The notes beneath the pieces were generated by a model. The model worked only from the letters and a program-made list of their open reading frames with translations. It had not been told where the DNA came from and did no database searches. A stretch of 64,000 nt of DNA from Bathymodiolus brooksi (taxonomy: Eukaryota > Mollusca > Bivalvia > Mytilida > Modiolidae), in the NCBI GenBank assembly GCA_963680875.1, contig OY804582.1, positions 55,446,646 to 55,510,645 on the forward strand. Direction: 5' to 3'. Within the stretch, counting starts at the first letter, position 1; every line of letters starts with the position of its first letter. This document shows positions 31,601 to 45,250 of the stretch, piece by piece. Both the position numbers and the translations under genes were made by a program.

Positions 31601-34200
31601 TTCAATATCAAATAACCCAAACACAACATCAGCCAAATAGTCGTATTCCTGTACTACAATATCAAATAACCTAAACACAACATCAGCCAAATAGTCGTAT
31701 TCCTGTACTACAATATCAAATAACCCAAACACAATATCAGCCAAATAGTCATATTCCTATACTACAATATCAAATAACCCAAACACAACATCAGCCAAAT
31801 AGTCATATTCCTGTACTACAATATCAAATAACCCAAACACAACATCAGCCAAATAGTCATATTCCTGTACTACAATATCTAATAACCCAAACACAACATC
31901 CAACAAATAGTCATACTCCTATACTACAATATCAAATAACCTAAACACAACATCCGCCAAATAGTCGTATTCCTGTACTACAATATCAAATAACCGAAAC
32001 ACAACATCAGCCAAATAGTCATATTCCTATACTACAATATCAAATAACCTAAACACAACATCCGCCAAATAGTCATATTCCTATACTACAATATCAAATA
32101 ACCCAAACACAACATCAACCAAATAGTCATATTCCTATACTACAATATCAAATAAACCAAACACAACATCCGCCAAATAGTCATATTCCTATACTACAAT
32201 ATCAAATAATCCAAAAACAACATCCTCCAAATAGTCATATTCCTATACTACAATATCAAATAACCCAAACACAACATCCGGCAAATAGTCGTATTCCTGT
32301 ACTACAATATCAAATAAGCCAAACAACATCCGCCAAATAGTCGTATTCCTGTACTACTATATTAAATAACCCAAACACAACATCCACAAAATAGTCATAT
32401 TCCTGTACTACAATATCAAATAACCCAAACACAACTTCCTCCAAATAGTCGTATTCCTATACTACACTATCAAATAACCCAAACACAACATCCTCCAAAT
32501 AGTCATATTCATGTACTACAATATCAAATAACCTAAACACAACATCCTCCAAATAGTCATATTCCTGTACTACAATATCAAATAACCTAAACACAACATC
32601 AGCCAAATAGTCGTATTCCTGTACTACAATATCAAATAACCCAAACACAACATCCTCCAAATAGTCATATTCCTATACTACAATATCAAATAACCCAAAC
32701 ACAACATCCTCCAAATAGTAATATTCCTCTACTACAATATCAAATAACCCAAACACAACATCAGCCAAATAGTCATATTCCTATGCTACAATATCAAATA
32801 ACCCAAACACAACATCAGCCAAATAGTCATATTCCTGTACTACAATATCAAATAACCCTAACACAACATCCTCCAAATAGTCATATTCCTATACTACAAT
32901 ATCAAATAACCCAAACACAAGATCAGCCAAATATTCGTATTCCTGTACTACAATATCAAATAACCTAAACACAACATCCTCCAAATAGTCATATTCCTGT
33001 TCTACAATATCAAATAACCCAAACACAACATCCTCCAAATAGTCATATTCCTGTACTACAATATCAAATAACCCAAACACTACATGCTCCAAATAGTCGT
33101 ATTCTTGTAATACAATATCAAATAACCTAAACACAACATTCTCCAAATAGTCGTATTCCTATACTACAATATCAAATAACCCAAACACAACATCCGCCAA
33201 ATAGTCGTATTCCTGTACTACAATATCAAATAACCTAAACACAACATCCGCCAAATAGTCATATTCCTATACTACAATATCAAATAACCCAAACAGAACA
33301 TCCTCCAAATAGTCGTATTCCTATACTACAATATCAAATAACCCAAACACAACATCAGCCAAATAGTCGTATTACTGTACTACAATATCAAATAACCCAA
33401 AAAACATCCGCCAAATAGTCGTATTCCTGTACTACAATATCAAATAACCCAAACACAACATCAGCCAAATTGTCATATTCCTATACTACAATATCAAATA
33501 ACCCAAACAACATCCGCCAAATAGTCGTATTCCTGTAATACAATATCAAATAACCCAAACACAACATCCTACAAACAGTCATATTCCTATACTACAATAT
33601 CAAATAACCCAAACACAACATCCTCCAAATAGTCGTATTCCTATACTACAATATCAAATAACCCAAACACAACTTCCGCCAAATAGTCATATTCCTATAC
33701 TACAATATCAAATAACCCAAACACAACATCCGCCAAATAGTCATATTCCTGTACTACAATATCAAATAACCTAAACACAACATCCTCCAAATAGTCGTAT
33801 TCCTGTACTTCAATATCAAATAACCCAAACACAACATCAGCCAAATAGTCGTATTCCTGTACTACAATATCAAATAACCTAAACACAACATCAGCCAAAT
33901 AGTCGTTTTCCTGTACTACAATATCAAATAACCTAAACACAACTTCCTCCAAATAGTCGTATTCCTATACTACACTATCAAATAACCCAAACACAACATC
34001 CTCCAAATAGTCATATTCATGTACTACAATATCAAATAACCTAAACACAACATCAGCCAAATAGTCATATTCCTGTACTACAATATCAAATAACCTAAAC
34101 ACAACATCCTCCAAATAGTCGTATTCCTATACTACAATATCAAATAACCCAAACACAACATCAGCCAAATAGTCATATTCCTATACTACAATATCAAATA

Positions 34201-36424
34201 ACCCAAACACAACATCAGCCAAATAGTCATATTCCGGTACTACAATATCAAATAACCCAAACACAACATCGGCCAAATAGTCATATTCCTGTACTACAAT
34301 ATCAAATAAACCAAACAACATCCGCCAAGTAGTCATATTCCTGTACTACAATATCAAATAACCCAAACACAACATCCTCCAAATAGTCATATTAATATAC
34401 TACAATATCAAATAACCTAAACACAACATCCGCCAAATAGCCGTATTACTATACTACAATATCAAATAACCCAAACACAACATCAGCCAAATAGTCATAT
34501 TCCTGTACTACAATATCAAATAACCCAAACAACATCCGCCAAATAGTCGTATTCCTGTACTACAATATCAAATAACCTAAACACAACATCCGCCAAATAG
34601 TCGTATTCCTATACTACAATATCAAATAGCCTAAACACAACATCCGCCAAATAGTCATATTCCTATATTACAATATCAAATAACCCAAACACAACATCCG
34701 CCAAATATTCATATTCCTGTACTACAATATCAAATAACCCAAACACAACATCCTCCAAATAGTCGTATTCCTATACTTCAATATCAAATAACCCAAACAC
34801 AACATCAGCCAAATAGTCGTATTCCTGTACTACAATATCAAATAACCTAAACACAACATCAGCCAAATAGTCGTATTCCTGTACTACAATATCAAATAAC
34901 CCAAACACAATATCAGCCAAATAGTCATATTCCTATACTACAATATCAAATAACCCAAACACAACATCAGCCAAATAGTCATATTCCTGTACTACAATAT
35001 CAAATAACCCAAACACAACATCAGCCAAATAGTCATATTCCTGTACTACAATATCTAATAACCCAAACACAACATCCAACAAATAGTCATACTCCTATAC
35101 TACAATATCAAATAACCTAAACACAACATCCGCCAAATAGTCGTATTCCTGTACTACAATATCAAATAACCGAAACACAACATCAGCCAAATAGTCATAT
35201 TCCTATACTACAATATCAAATAACCTAAACACAACATCCGCCAAATAGTCATATTCCTATACTACAATATCAAATAACCCAAACACAACATCAACCAAAT
35301 AGTCATATTCCTATACTACAATATCAAATAAACCAAACACAACATCCGCCAAATAGTCATATTCCTATACTACAATATCAAATAATCCAAAAACAACATC
35401 CTCCAAATAGTCATATTCCTATACTACAATATCAAATAACCCAAACACAACATCCGGCAAATAGTCGTATTCCTGTACTACAATATCAAATAAGCCAAAC
35501 AACATCCGCCAAATAGTCGTATTCCTGTACTACTATATTAAATAACCTAAACACAACATCAACCAAATAGTCATATACCTATATTACAATATCAAATAAC
35601 CCAAACACAACATCCGCAAAATAGTCATATTCCTGTACTACAATATCAAATAACCCAAACACAACTTCCTCCAAATAGTCGTATTCCTATACTACACTAT
35701 CAAATAACCCAAACACAACATCCTCCAAATAGTCATATTCATGTACTACAATATCAAATAACCTAAACACAACATCAGCCAAATAGTCATATTCCTGTAC
35801 TACAATATCAAATAACCTAAACACAACATCCGCCAAATAGTCGTATTCCTATACTACAATTTCAAATAACCCAAACACAACATCCTCCAAATAGTCATAT
35901 TCCTATACTACAATATCAAATAACCCAAACACAACATCCTCCAAATAGTAATATTCCTCTACTACAATATCAAATAACCCAAACACAACATCAGCCAAAT
36001 AGTCATATTCCTATGCTACAATATCAAATAACCCTAACACAACATCAGCCAAATAGTCATATTCCTGTACTACAATATCAAATAACCCTAACACAACATC
36101 CTCCAAATAGTCATATTCCTATACTACAATATCAAATAACCCAAACACAAGATCAGCCAAATATTCGTATTCCTGTACTACAATATCAAATAACCTAAAC
36201 ACAACATCCTCCAAATAGTCATATTCCTGTTCTACAATATCAAATAACCCAAACACAACATCCTCCAAATAGTCATATTCCTGTACTACAATATCAAATA
36301 ACCCAAACACTACATGCTCCAAATAGTCGTATTCTTGTAATACAATATCAAATAACCTAAACACAACATTCTCCAAATAGTCGTATTCCTATACTACAAT
36401 ATCAAATAACCCAAACACAACATG
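34201..36424. repeat. Mosaic higher-order segment after the 15.6-kb copies
   Basis: This stretch resembles the CCGGTACTAC to CCTATGCTAC part of the 3.98-kb unit (about 15,790-17,900). Around 35,545-35,620 it keeps the unit with ATACCTATATTAC, which the 13.1- and 17.1-kb copies lack, so it is a mosaic of two sub-lineages. Private changes include CCAAGTAGTC near 34,326, ATTAATATAC near 34,392 and ACAATTTCAAAT near 35,858. It ends in a segment equivalent to 9,694-9,951. Confidence 0.6.
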
Positions 36425-36852
36425 CTCCAAATAGTCGTATTCCTGTAATACAATATCAAATAACCTAAACACAACATCCGCCAAATAGTCATATTCCTGT
36501 ACTACAATATCAAATAACCCAAACAACATCCACCAAATAGTCATATTCCTGTACTACAATATCAAATAACCCAAACAAAACATCCTCCAAATAGTCGTAT
36601 TCCTATACTACAATATCAAATAACCCAAACACAACATGCTCCAAATAGTCGTATTCCTGTACTACAATATCAAATAACCAAAACAGAACATCCGCCAAAT
36701 AGTCATATTCCTGTACTACAATATCAAATAACCCAAACAACATCCGCCAAATAGTCATATTCCTGTATTTCAATATCAAATAACCCAAACACAACATCCT
36801 CCAAATAGTCATATTCCAATACTACAATATCAAATAATCTAAACACAACATC
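36425..36852. repeat. 428-bp tandem duplication, unit A
   Basis: Eight monomers (six of 54 bp and two of 52 bp, total 428) repeat immediately to the right with an offset of 428. The unit starts with CTCCAAATAG following ACAACATG and includes the CCTGTAATAC, CATCCACC, CAAAACATCC and CCAAAACAGAAC variants in order. The exact sum of unit lengths supports whole-unit duplication by unequal exchange. Confidence 0.85.
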
Positions 36853-37280
36853 CTCCAAATAGTCGTATTCCTGTAATACAATATCAAATAACCTAAACAC
36901 AACATCCGCCAAATAATCATATTCCTGTACTACAATATCAAATAACCCAAACAACATCCACCAAATAGTCATATTCCTGTACTACAATATCAAATAACCC
37001 AAACAAAACATCCTCCAAATAGTCGTATTCCTGTACTACAATATCAAATAACCCAAACACAACATGCTCCAAATAGTCGTATTCCTGTACTACAATATCA
37101 AATAACCAAAACAGAACATCCGCCAAATAGTCATATTCCTGTACTCCAATATCAAATAACCCAAACAACATCCGCCAAATAGTCATATTCCTGTACTTCA
37201 ATATCAAATAACCCAAACACAACATCCTCCAAATAGTCATATTCCAATACTACAATATCAAATAATCTAAACACAACATC
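36853..37280. repeat. 428-bp tandem duplication, unit B
   Basis: This is the second copy of 36,425-36,852. Differences seen include AAATAATCATATT near 36,913 (unit A AAATAGTCATATT near 36,485), CCTGTACTAC for CCTATACTAC near 37,031, CTCCAATATC near 37,145 and ACTTCAATATC near 37,196. The match ends at 37,280, where unit B continues into CCGGCAAATAG and unit A into CCTCCAAATAG. The same segment recurs at 43,2xx with an offset of 6,278. Confidence 0.82.
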
Positions 37281-37424
37281 CGGCAAATAGTCCTATTCCT
37301 ATACAACAATATCAAATAACCTAAACACAACATTCTCTCCAAATAGTCGTATTCCTATACTACAATATCAAATAACCCAAAGACAACATGCTCCAAATGG
37401 TCGTATTCCTGTACTACAATATCA

Positions 37425-40133
37425 AATATCCTAAACACAACATCCGCCAAATAGTCATATTCCTCTACTACAATATCAAATAACCCAAACAACATCCGCC
37501 AAATAGTCATATTCCTGTACTACAATATCAAATAACCCAAACACAACATCCTCCAAATAGTCATATTCCTATACTACAATATCAAATAACCCAAACACAA
37601 CATCCGCCAAATAGTCATATTCCTGTACTACAATATCAAATAACCTAAACACAACATCCTCCAAATAGTCGTATTCCTGTACTTCAATATCAAATAACCC
37701 AAACACAACATCAGCCAAATAGTCGTATTCCTGTACTACAATATCAAATAACCTAAACACAACATCAGCCAAATAGTCGTTTTCCTGTACTACAATATCA
37801 AATAACCTAAACACAACTTCCTCCAAATAGTCGTATTCCTATACTACACTATCAAATAACCCAAACACAACATCCTCCAAATAGTCATATTCATGTACTA
37901 CAATATCAAATAACCTAAACACAACATCAGCCAAATAGTCATATTCCTGTACTACAATATCAAATAACCTAAACACAACATCCTCCAAATAGTCGTATTC
38001 CTATACTACAATATCAAATAACCCAAACACAACATCCTCCAAATAGTCATATTCATGTACTACAATATCAAATAACCTAAACACAACATCAGCCAAATAG
38101 TCATATTCCTGTACTACAATATCAAATAACCTAAACACAACATCCTCCAAATAGTCGTATTCCTATACTACAATATCAAATAACCCAAACACAACATCAG
38201 CCAAATAGTCATATTCCTATACTACAATATCAAATAACCCAAACACAACATCATCCAAATAGTCATATTCCGGTACTACAATATCAAATAACCCAAACAC
38301 AACATCGGCCAAATAGTCATATTCCTGTACTACAATATCAAATAACCCTAACACAACATCCTCCAAATAGTCATATTCCTATACTACAATATCAAATAAC
38401 CCAAACACAAGATCAGCCAAATATTCGTATTCCTGTACTACAATATCAAATAACCTAAACACAACATCCTCCAAATAGTCATATTCCTGTTCTACAATAT
38501 CAAATAACCCAAACACAACATCCTCCAAATAGTCATATTCCTGTACTACAATATCAAATAACACAAACACTACATGCTCCAAATAGTCGTATTCTTGTAA
38601 TACAATATCAAATAACCTAAACACAACATTCTCCAAATAGTCGTATTCCTATACTACAATATCAAATAACCCAAACACAACATGCTCCAAATAGTCGTAT
38701 TCCTGTAATACAATATCAAATAACCTAAACACAACATCCGCCAAATAGTCATATTCCTGTACTACAATATCAAATAACCCAAACAACATCCACCAAATAG
38801 TCATATTCCTGTACTACAATATCAAATAACCCAAACAAAACATCCTCCAAATAGTCGTATTCCTATACTACAATATCAAATAACCCAAACACAACATGCT
38901 CCAAATAGTCGTATTCCTGTACTACAATATCAAATAACCAAAACAGAACATCCGCCAAATAGTCATATTCCTGTAGTCATATTCCAATACTACAATATCA
39001 AATAATCTAAACACAACATCCTCCAAATAGTCGTATTCCTGTAATACAATATCAAATAACCTAAACACAACATCCGCCAAATAATCATATTCCTGTACTA
39101 CAATATCAAATAACCCAAACAACATCCACCAAATAGTCATATTCCTGTACTACAATATCAAATAACCCAAACAAAACATCCTCCAAATAGTCGTATTCCT
39201 GTACTACAATATCAAATAACCCAAACACAACATGCTCCAAATAGTCGTATTCCTGTACTACAATATCAAATAACCAAAACAGAACATCCGCCAAATAGTC
39301 CTATTCCTATACAACAATATCAAATAACCTAAACACAACATTCTCTCCAAATAGTCGTATTCCTATACTACAATATCAAATAACCCAAAGCACAACATCC
39401 GCCAAATAGTCATATTCCAATACTACAATATCAAATAATCTAAACACAACATCCGGGAAATAGTCCTATTCCTATACAACAATATCAAATAACCAAAACA
39501 CAACATTCTCTCCAAATAGTCGTATTCCTATACTACAATATCAAATAACCCAAAGACAACATGCTCCAAATGGTCGTATTCCTGTACTACAATATCAAAT
39601 ATCCTAAACACAACATCCGCCAAATAGTCATATTCCTCTACTACAATATCAAATAACCCAAAAAACATCCGCCAAATAGTCGTATTCCTGTACTACAATA
39701 TCAAATAACCCAAACACAACATCAGCCAAATTGTCATATTCCTATACTACAATATCAAATAACCTAAACAACATCCGCCAAATAGTCGTATTCCTGTAAT
39801 ACAATATCAAATAACCCAAACACAACATCCTACAAACAGTCATATTCCTATACTACAATATCAAATAACCCAAACACAACATCCTCCAAATAGTCGTATT
39901 CCTATACTACAATATCAAATAACCCAAACACAACTTCCGCCAAATAGTCATATTCCTATACTACAATATCAAATAACCCAAACACAACATCCGCCAAATA
40001 GTCATATCCCTGTACTACAATATCAAATAACCTAAACACAACATCCTCCAAATAGTCGTATTCCTGTACTTCAATATCAAATAACCCAAACACAACATCA
40101 GCCAAATAGTCGTATTCCTGTACTACAATATCA
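37425..40133. repeat. 2,709-bp tandem duplication, unit A
   Basis: The unit repeats at an offset of exactly 2,709 bp. 38,379-38,636 equals 41,088-41,345, 38,922-39,140 equals 41,631-41,849, and 39,106-39,294 equals 41,815-42,003. It contains an abnormal short unit at about 38,974, where CCTGTA is joined directly to GTCATATTCC, and a one-base insertion (AAAGCACAAC) at 39,390. Both scars are in unit B too. Sequence left of about 37,425 no longer matches left of 40,134, which fixes the start within about 25 bp. Confidence 0.9.
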
Positions 40134-42842
40134 AATATCCTAAACACAACATCCGCCAAATAGTCATATTCCTCTACTACAATATCAAATAACCCAAACA
40201 ACATCCGCCAAATAGTCATATTCCTGTACTACAATATCAAATAACCCAAACACAACATCCTCCAAATAGTCATATTCCTATACTACAATATCAAATAACC
40301 CAAACACAACATCCGCCAAATAGTCATATTCCTGTACTACAATATCAAATAACCTAAACACAACATCCTCCAAATAGTCGTATTCCTGTACTTCAATATC
40401 AAATAACCCAAACACAACATCAGCCAAATAGTCGTATTCCTGTACTACAATATCAAATAACCTAAACACAACATCAGCCAAATAGTCGTTTTCCTGTACT
40501 ACAATATCAAATAACCTAAACACAACTTCCTCCAAATAGTCGTATTCCTATACTACACTATCAAATAACCCAAACACAACATCCTCCAAATAGTCATATT
40601 CATGTACTACAATATCAAATAACCTAAACACAACATCAGCCAAATAGTCATATTCCTGTACTACAATATCAAATAACCTAAACACAACATCCTCCAAATA
40701 GTCGTATTCCTATACTACAATATCAAATAACCCAAACACAACATCCTCCAAATAGTCATATTCATGTACTACAATATCAAATAACCTAAACACAACATCA
40801 GCCAAATAGTCATATTCCTGTACTACAATATCAAATAACCTAAACACAACATCCTCCAAATAGTCGTATTCCTATACTACAATATCAAATAACCCAAACA
40901 CAACATCAGCCAAATAGTCATATTCCTATACTACAATATCAAATAACCCAAACACAACATCATCCAAATAGTCATATTCCGGTACTACAATATCAAATAA
41001 CCCAAACACAACATCGGCCAAATAGTCATATTCCTGTACTACAATATCAAATAACCCTAACACAACATCCTCCAAATAGTCATATTCCTATACTACAATA
41101 TCAAATAACCCAAACACAAGATCAGCCAAATATTCGTATTCCTGTACTACAATATCAAATAACCTAAACACAACATCCTCCAAATAGTCATATTCCTGTT
41201 CTACAATATCAAATAACCCAAACACAACATCCTCCAAATAGTCATATTCCTGTACTACAATATCAAATAACACAAACACTACATGCTCCAAATAGTCGTA
41301 TTCTTGTAATACAATATCAAATAACCTAAACACAACATTCTCCAAATAGTCGTATTCCTATACTACAATATCAAATAACCCAAACACAACATGCTCCAAA
41401 TAGTCGTATTCCTGTAATACAATATCAAATAACCTAAACACAACATCCGCCAAATAGTCATATTCCTGTACTACAATATCAAATAACCCAAACAACATCC
41501 ACCAAATAGTCATATTCCTGTACTACAATATCAAATAACCCAAACAAAACATCCTCCAAATAGTCGTATTCCTATACTACAATATCAAATAACCCAAACA
41601 CAACATGCTCCAAATAGTCGTATTCCTGTACTACAATATCAAATAACCAAAACAGAACATCCGCCAAATAGTCATATTCCTGTAGTCATATTCCAATACT
41701 ACAATATCAAATAATCTAAACACAACATCCTCCAAATAGTCGTATTCCTGTAATACAATATCAAATAACCTAAACACAACATCCGCCAAATAATCATATT
41801 CCTGTACTACAATATCAAATAACCCAAACAACATCCACCAAATAGTCATATTCCTGTACTACAATATCAAATAACCCAAACAAAACATCCTCCAAATAGT
41901 CGTATTCCTGTACTACAATATCAAATAACCCAAACACAACATGCTCCAAATAGTCGTATTCCTGTACTACAATATCAAATAACCAAAACAGAACATCCGC
42001 CAAATAGTCCTATTCCTATACAACAATATCAAATAACCTAAACACAACATTCTCTCCAAATAGTCGTATTCCTATACTACAATATCAAATAACCCAAAGC
42101 ACAACATCCGCCAAATAGTCATATTCCAATACTACAATATCAAATAATCTAAACACAACATCCGGCAAATAGTCCTATTCCTATACAACAATATCAAATA
42201 ACCTAAACACAACATTCTCTCCAAATAGTCGTATTCCTATACTACAATATCAAATAACCCAAAGACAACATGCTCCAAATGGTCGTATTCCTGTACTACA
42301 ATATCAAATATCCTAAACACAACATCCGCCAAATAGTCATATTCCTCTACTACAATATCAAATAACCCAAAAAACATCCGCCAAATAGTCGTATTCCTGT
42401 ACTACAATATCAAATAACCCAAACACAACATCAGCCAAATTGTCATATTCCTATACTACAATATCAAATAACCTAAACAACATCCGCCAAATAGTCGTAT
42501 TCCTGTAATACAATATCAAATAACCCAAACACAACATCCTACAAACAGTCATATTCCTATACTACAATATCAAATAACCCAAACACAACATCCTCCAAAT
42601 AGTCGTATTCCTATACTACAATATCAAATAACCCAAACACAACTTCCGCCAAATAGTCATATTCCTATACTACAATATCAAATAACCCAAACACAACATC
42701 CGCCAAATAGTCATATCCCTGTACTACAATATCAAATAACCTAAACACAACATCCTCCAAATAGTCGTATTCCTGTACTTCAATATCAAATAACCCAAAC
42801 ACAACATCAGCCAAATAGTCGTATTCCTGTACTACAATATCA
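40134..42842. repeat. 2,709-bp tandem duplication, unit B
   Basis: This is a near-identical copy of 37,425-40,133. I noticed only two base differences: C at 42,166 against G at 39,457, and T at 42,204 against A at 39,495. I compared by eye, so more may exist. The junction at about 40,134 joins a GTATTCCTGTACTAC unit to AAATATCCTAAAC and creates a hybrid unit absent at 42,843. Confidence 0.9.
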
Positions 42843-45250
42843 AATAACCTAAACACAACATCAGCCAAATAGTCGTTTTCCTGTACTACAATATCAAATA
42901 ACCTAAACACAACTTCCTCCAAATAGTCGTATTCCTATACTACACTATCAAATAACCCAAACACAACATCCTCCAAATAGTCATATTCATGTACTACAAT
43001 ATCAAATAACCCAAACAACATCCGCCAAATAGTCATATTCCTGTATTTCAATATCAAATAACCCAAACACAACATCCTCCAAATAGTCATATTCCAATAC
43101 TACAATATCAAATAATCTAAACACAACATCCTCCAAATAGTCGTATTCCTGTAATACAATATCAAATAACCTAAACACAACATCCGCCAAATAGTCATAT
43201 TCCTGTACTACAATATCAAATAACCCAAACAACATCCACCAAATAGTCATATTCCTGTACTACAATATCAAATAACCCAAACAAAACATCCTCCAAATAG
43301 TCGTATTCCTGTACTACAATATCAAATAACCCAAACACAACATGCTCCAAATAGTCGTATTCCTGTACTACAATATCAAATAACCAAAACAGAACATCCG
43401 CCAAATAGTCATATTCCTGTACTCCAATATCAAATAACCCAAACAACATCCGCCAAATAGTCATATTCCTGTACTTCAATATCAAATAACCCAAACACAA
43501 CATCCTCCAAATAGTCATATTCCAATACTACAATATCAAATAATCTAAACACAACATCCGGCAAATAGTCCTATTCCTATACTACAATATCAAATAACCT
43601 AAACACAACATTCTCTCCAAATAGTCGTATTCCTATACTACAATATCAAATAACCCAAAGACAACATGCTCCAAATGGTCGTATTCCTGTACTACAATAT
43701 CAAATATCCTAAACACAACATCCGCCAAATAGTCATATTCCTCTACTACAATATCAAATAACCCAAACAACATCCGCCAAATAGTCATATTCCTGTACTA
43801 CAATATCAAATAACCCAAACACAACATCCTCCAAATAGTCATATTCCTATACTACAATATCAAATAACCCAAACACAACATCCGCCAAATAGTCGTATTC
43901 CTGTACTACAATATCAAATAACCTAAACACAACATCCGCCAAATAGTCATATTCCTATACTACAATATCAAATAACCCAAACAGAACATCCTCCAAATAG
44001 TCGTATTCCTATACTACAATATCAAATAACCCAAACACAACATCAGCCAAATAGTCGTATTACTGTACTACAATATCAAATAACCCAAAAAAACATCCGC
44101 CAAATAGTCGTATTCCTGTACTACAATATCAAATAACCCAAACACAACATCAGCCAAATTGTCATATTCCTATACTACAATATCAAATAACCCAAACAAC
44201 ATCCGCCAAATAGTCGTATTCCTGTAATACAATATCAAATAACCCAAACACAACATCCTACAAACAGTCATATTCCTATACTACAATATCAAATAACCCA
44301 AACACAACATCCTCCAAATAGTCGTATTCCTATACTACAATATCAAATAACCCAAACACAACTTCCGCCAAATAGTCATATTCCTATACTACAATATCAA
44401 ATAACCCAAACACAACATCCGCCAAATAGTCGTATTCCTGTACTTCAATATCAAATAACCCAAACACAACATCAGCCAAATAGTCGTATTCCTGTACTAC
44501 AATATCAAATAACCTAAACACAACATCAGCCAAATAGTCGTTTTCCTGTACTACAATATCAAATAACCTAAACACAACTTCCTCCAAATAGTCGTATTCC
44601 TATACTACACTATCAAATAACCCAAACACAACATCCTCCAAATAGTCATATTCATGTACTACAATATCAAATAACCTAAACACAACATCAGCCAAATAGT
44701 CATATTCCTGTACTACAATATCAAATAGCCTAAACACAACATCCTCCAAATAGTCGTATTCCTATACTACAATATCAAATAACCCAAACACAACATCAGC
44801 CAAATAGTCATATTCCTATACTACAATATCAAATAACCCAAACACAACATCAGCCAAATAGTCATATTCCGGTACTACAATATCAAATAACCCAAACACA
44901 ACATCGGCCAAATAGTCATATTCCTGTACTACAATATCAAATAAACCAAACAACATCCGCCAAATAGTCATATTCCTGTACTACAATATCAAATAACCCA
45001 AACACAACATCCTCCAAATAGTCATATTCCTATACTACAATATCAAATAACCTAAACACAACATCCGCCAAATAGCCGTATTACTATACTACAATATCAA
45101 ATAACCCAAACACAACATCAGCCAAATAGTCATATTCCTGTACTACAATATCAAATAACCCAAACAACATCCGCCAAATAGTCGTATTCCTATACTACAA
45201 TATCAAATAGCCTAAACACAACATCCGCCAAATAGTCATATTTCTATATT
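42843..45250. repeat. Mosaic higher-order segment
   Basis: After the 2,709-bp pair, the array completes the unit ending in CATATTCATG (about 42,986). It then jumps at about 43,000 to a segment equal to 36,724-37,270 at an offset of 6,278. From about 43,100 it also parallels 9,970-11,280 at an offset near 33,131. At 44,384-44,587 one monomer (54 bp) is missing relative to 11,252-11,509. An A-run unit at about 44,088 has seven A where most copies have six. Confidence 0.6.

Larger units (their letters stand above)
18960..34200. repeat. Copy 2 of the ~15.6-kb higher-order satellite block
   Basis: This is the second copy of 3,301-18,959, about 15.24 kb long. Relative to copy 1 it has gained a 3,824-bp internal tandem duplication (20,985-28,632). 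It has lost five units (270 bp) near 30,820, where CCTAAACACAACATCCT is joined to CTACAAACAG. It keeps one fewer 3.98-kb unit. The match with copy 1 ends at 34,200/34,201, where copy 1 reads ACCTAAAC and this copy reads ACCCAAAC. Confidence 0.72.

Noticed and set aside
37425..42842. Assembly artefact as the sole explanation of the near-identical tandem copies
   Set aside because: Copies differ at specific bases and have different junction units at their ends, which a simple duplicated contig would not give. It cannot be fully excluded without reads.
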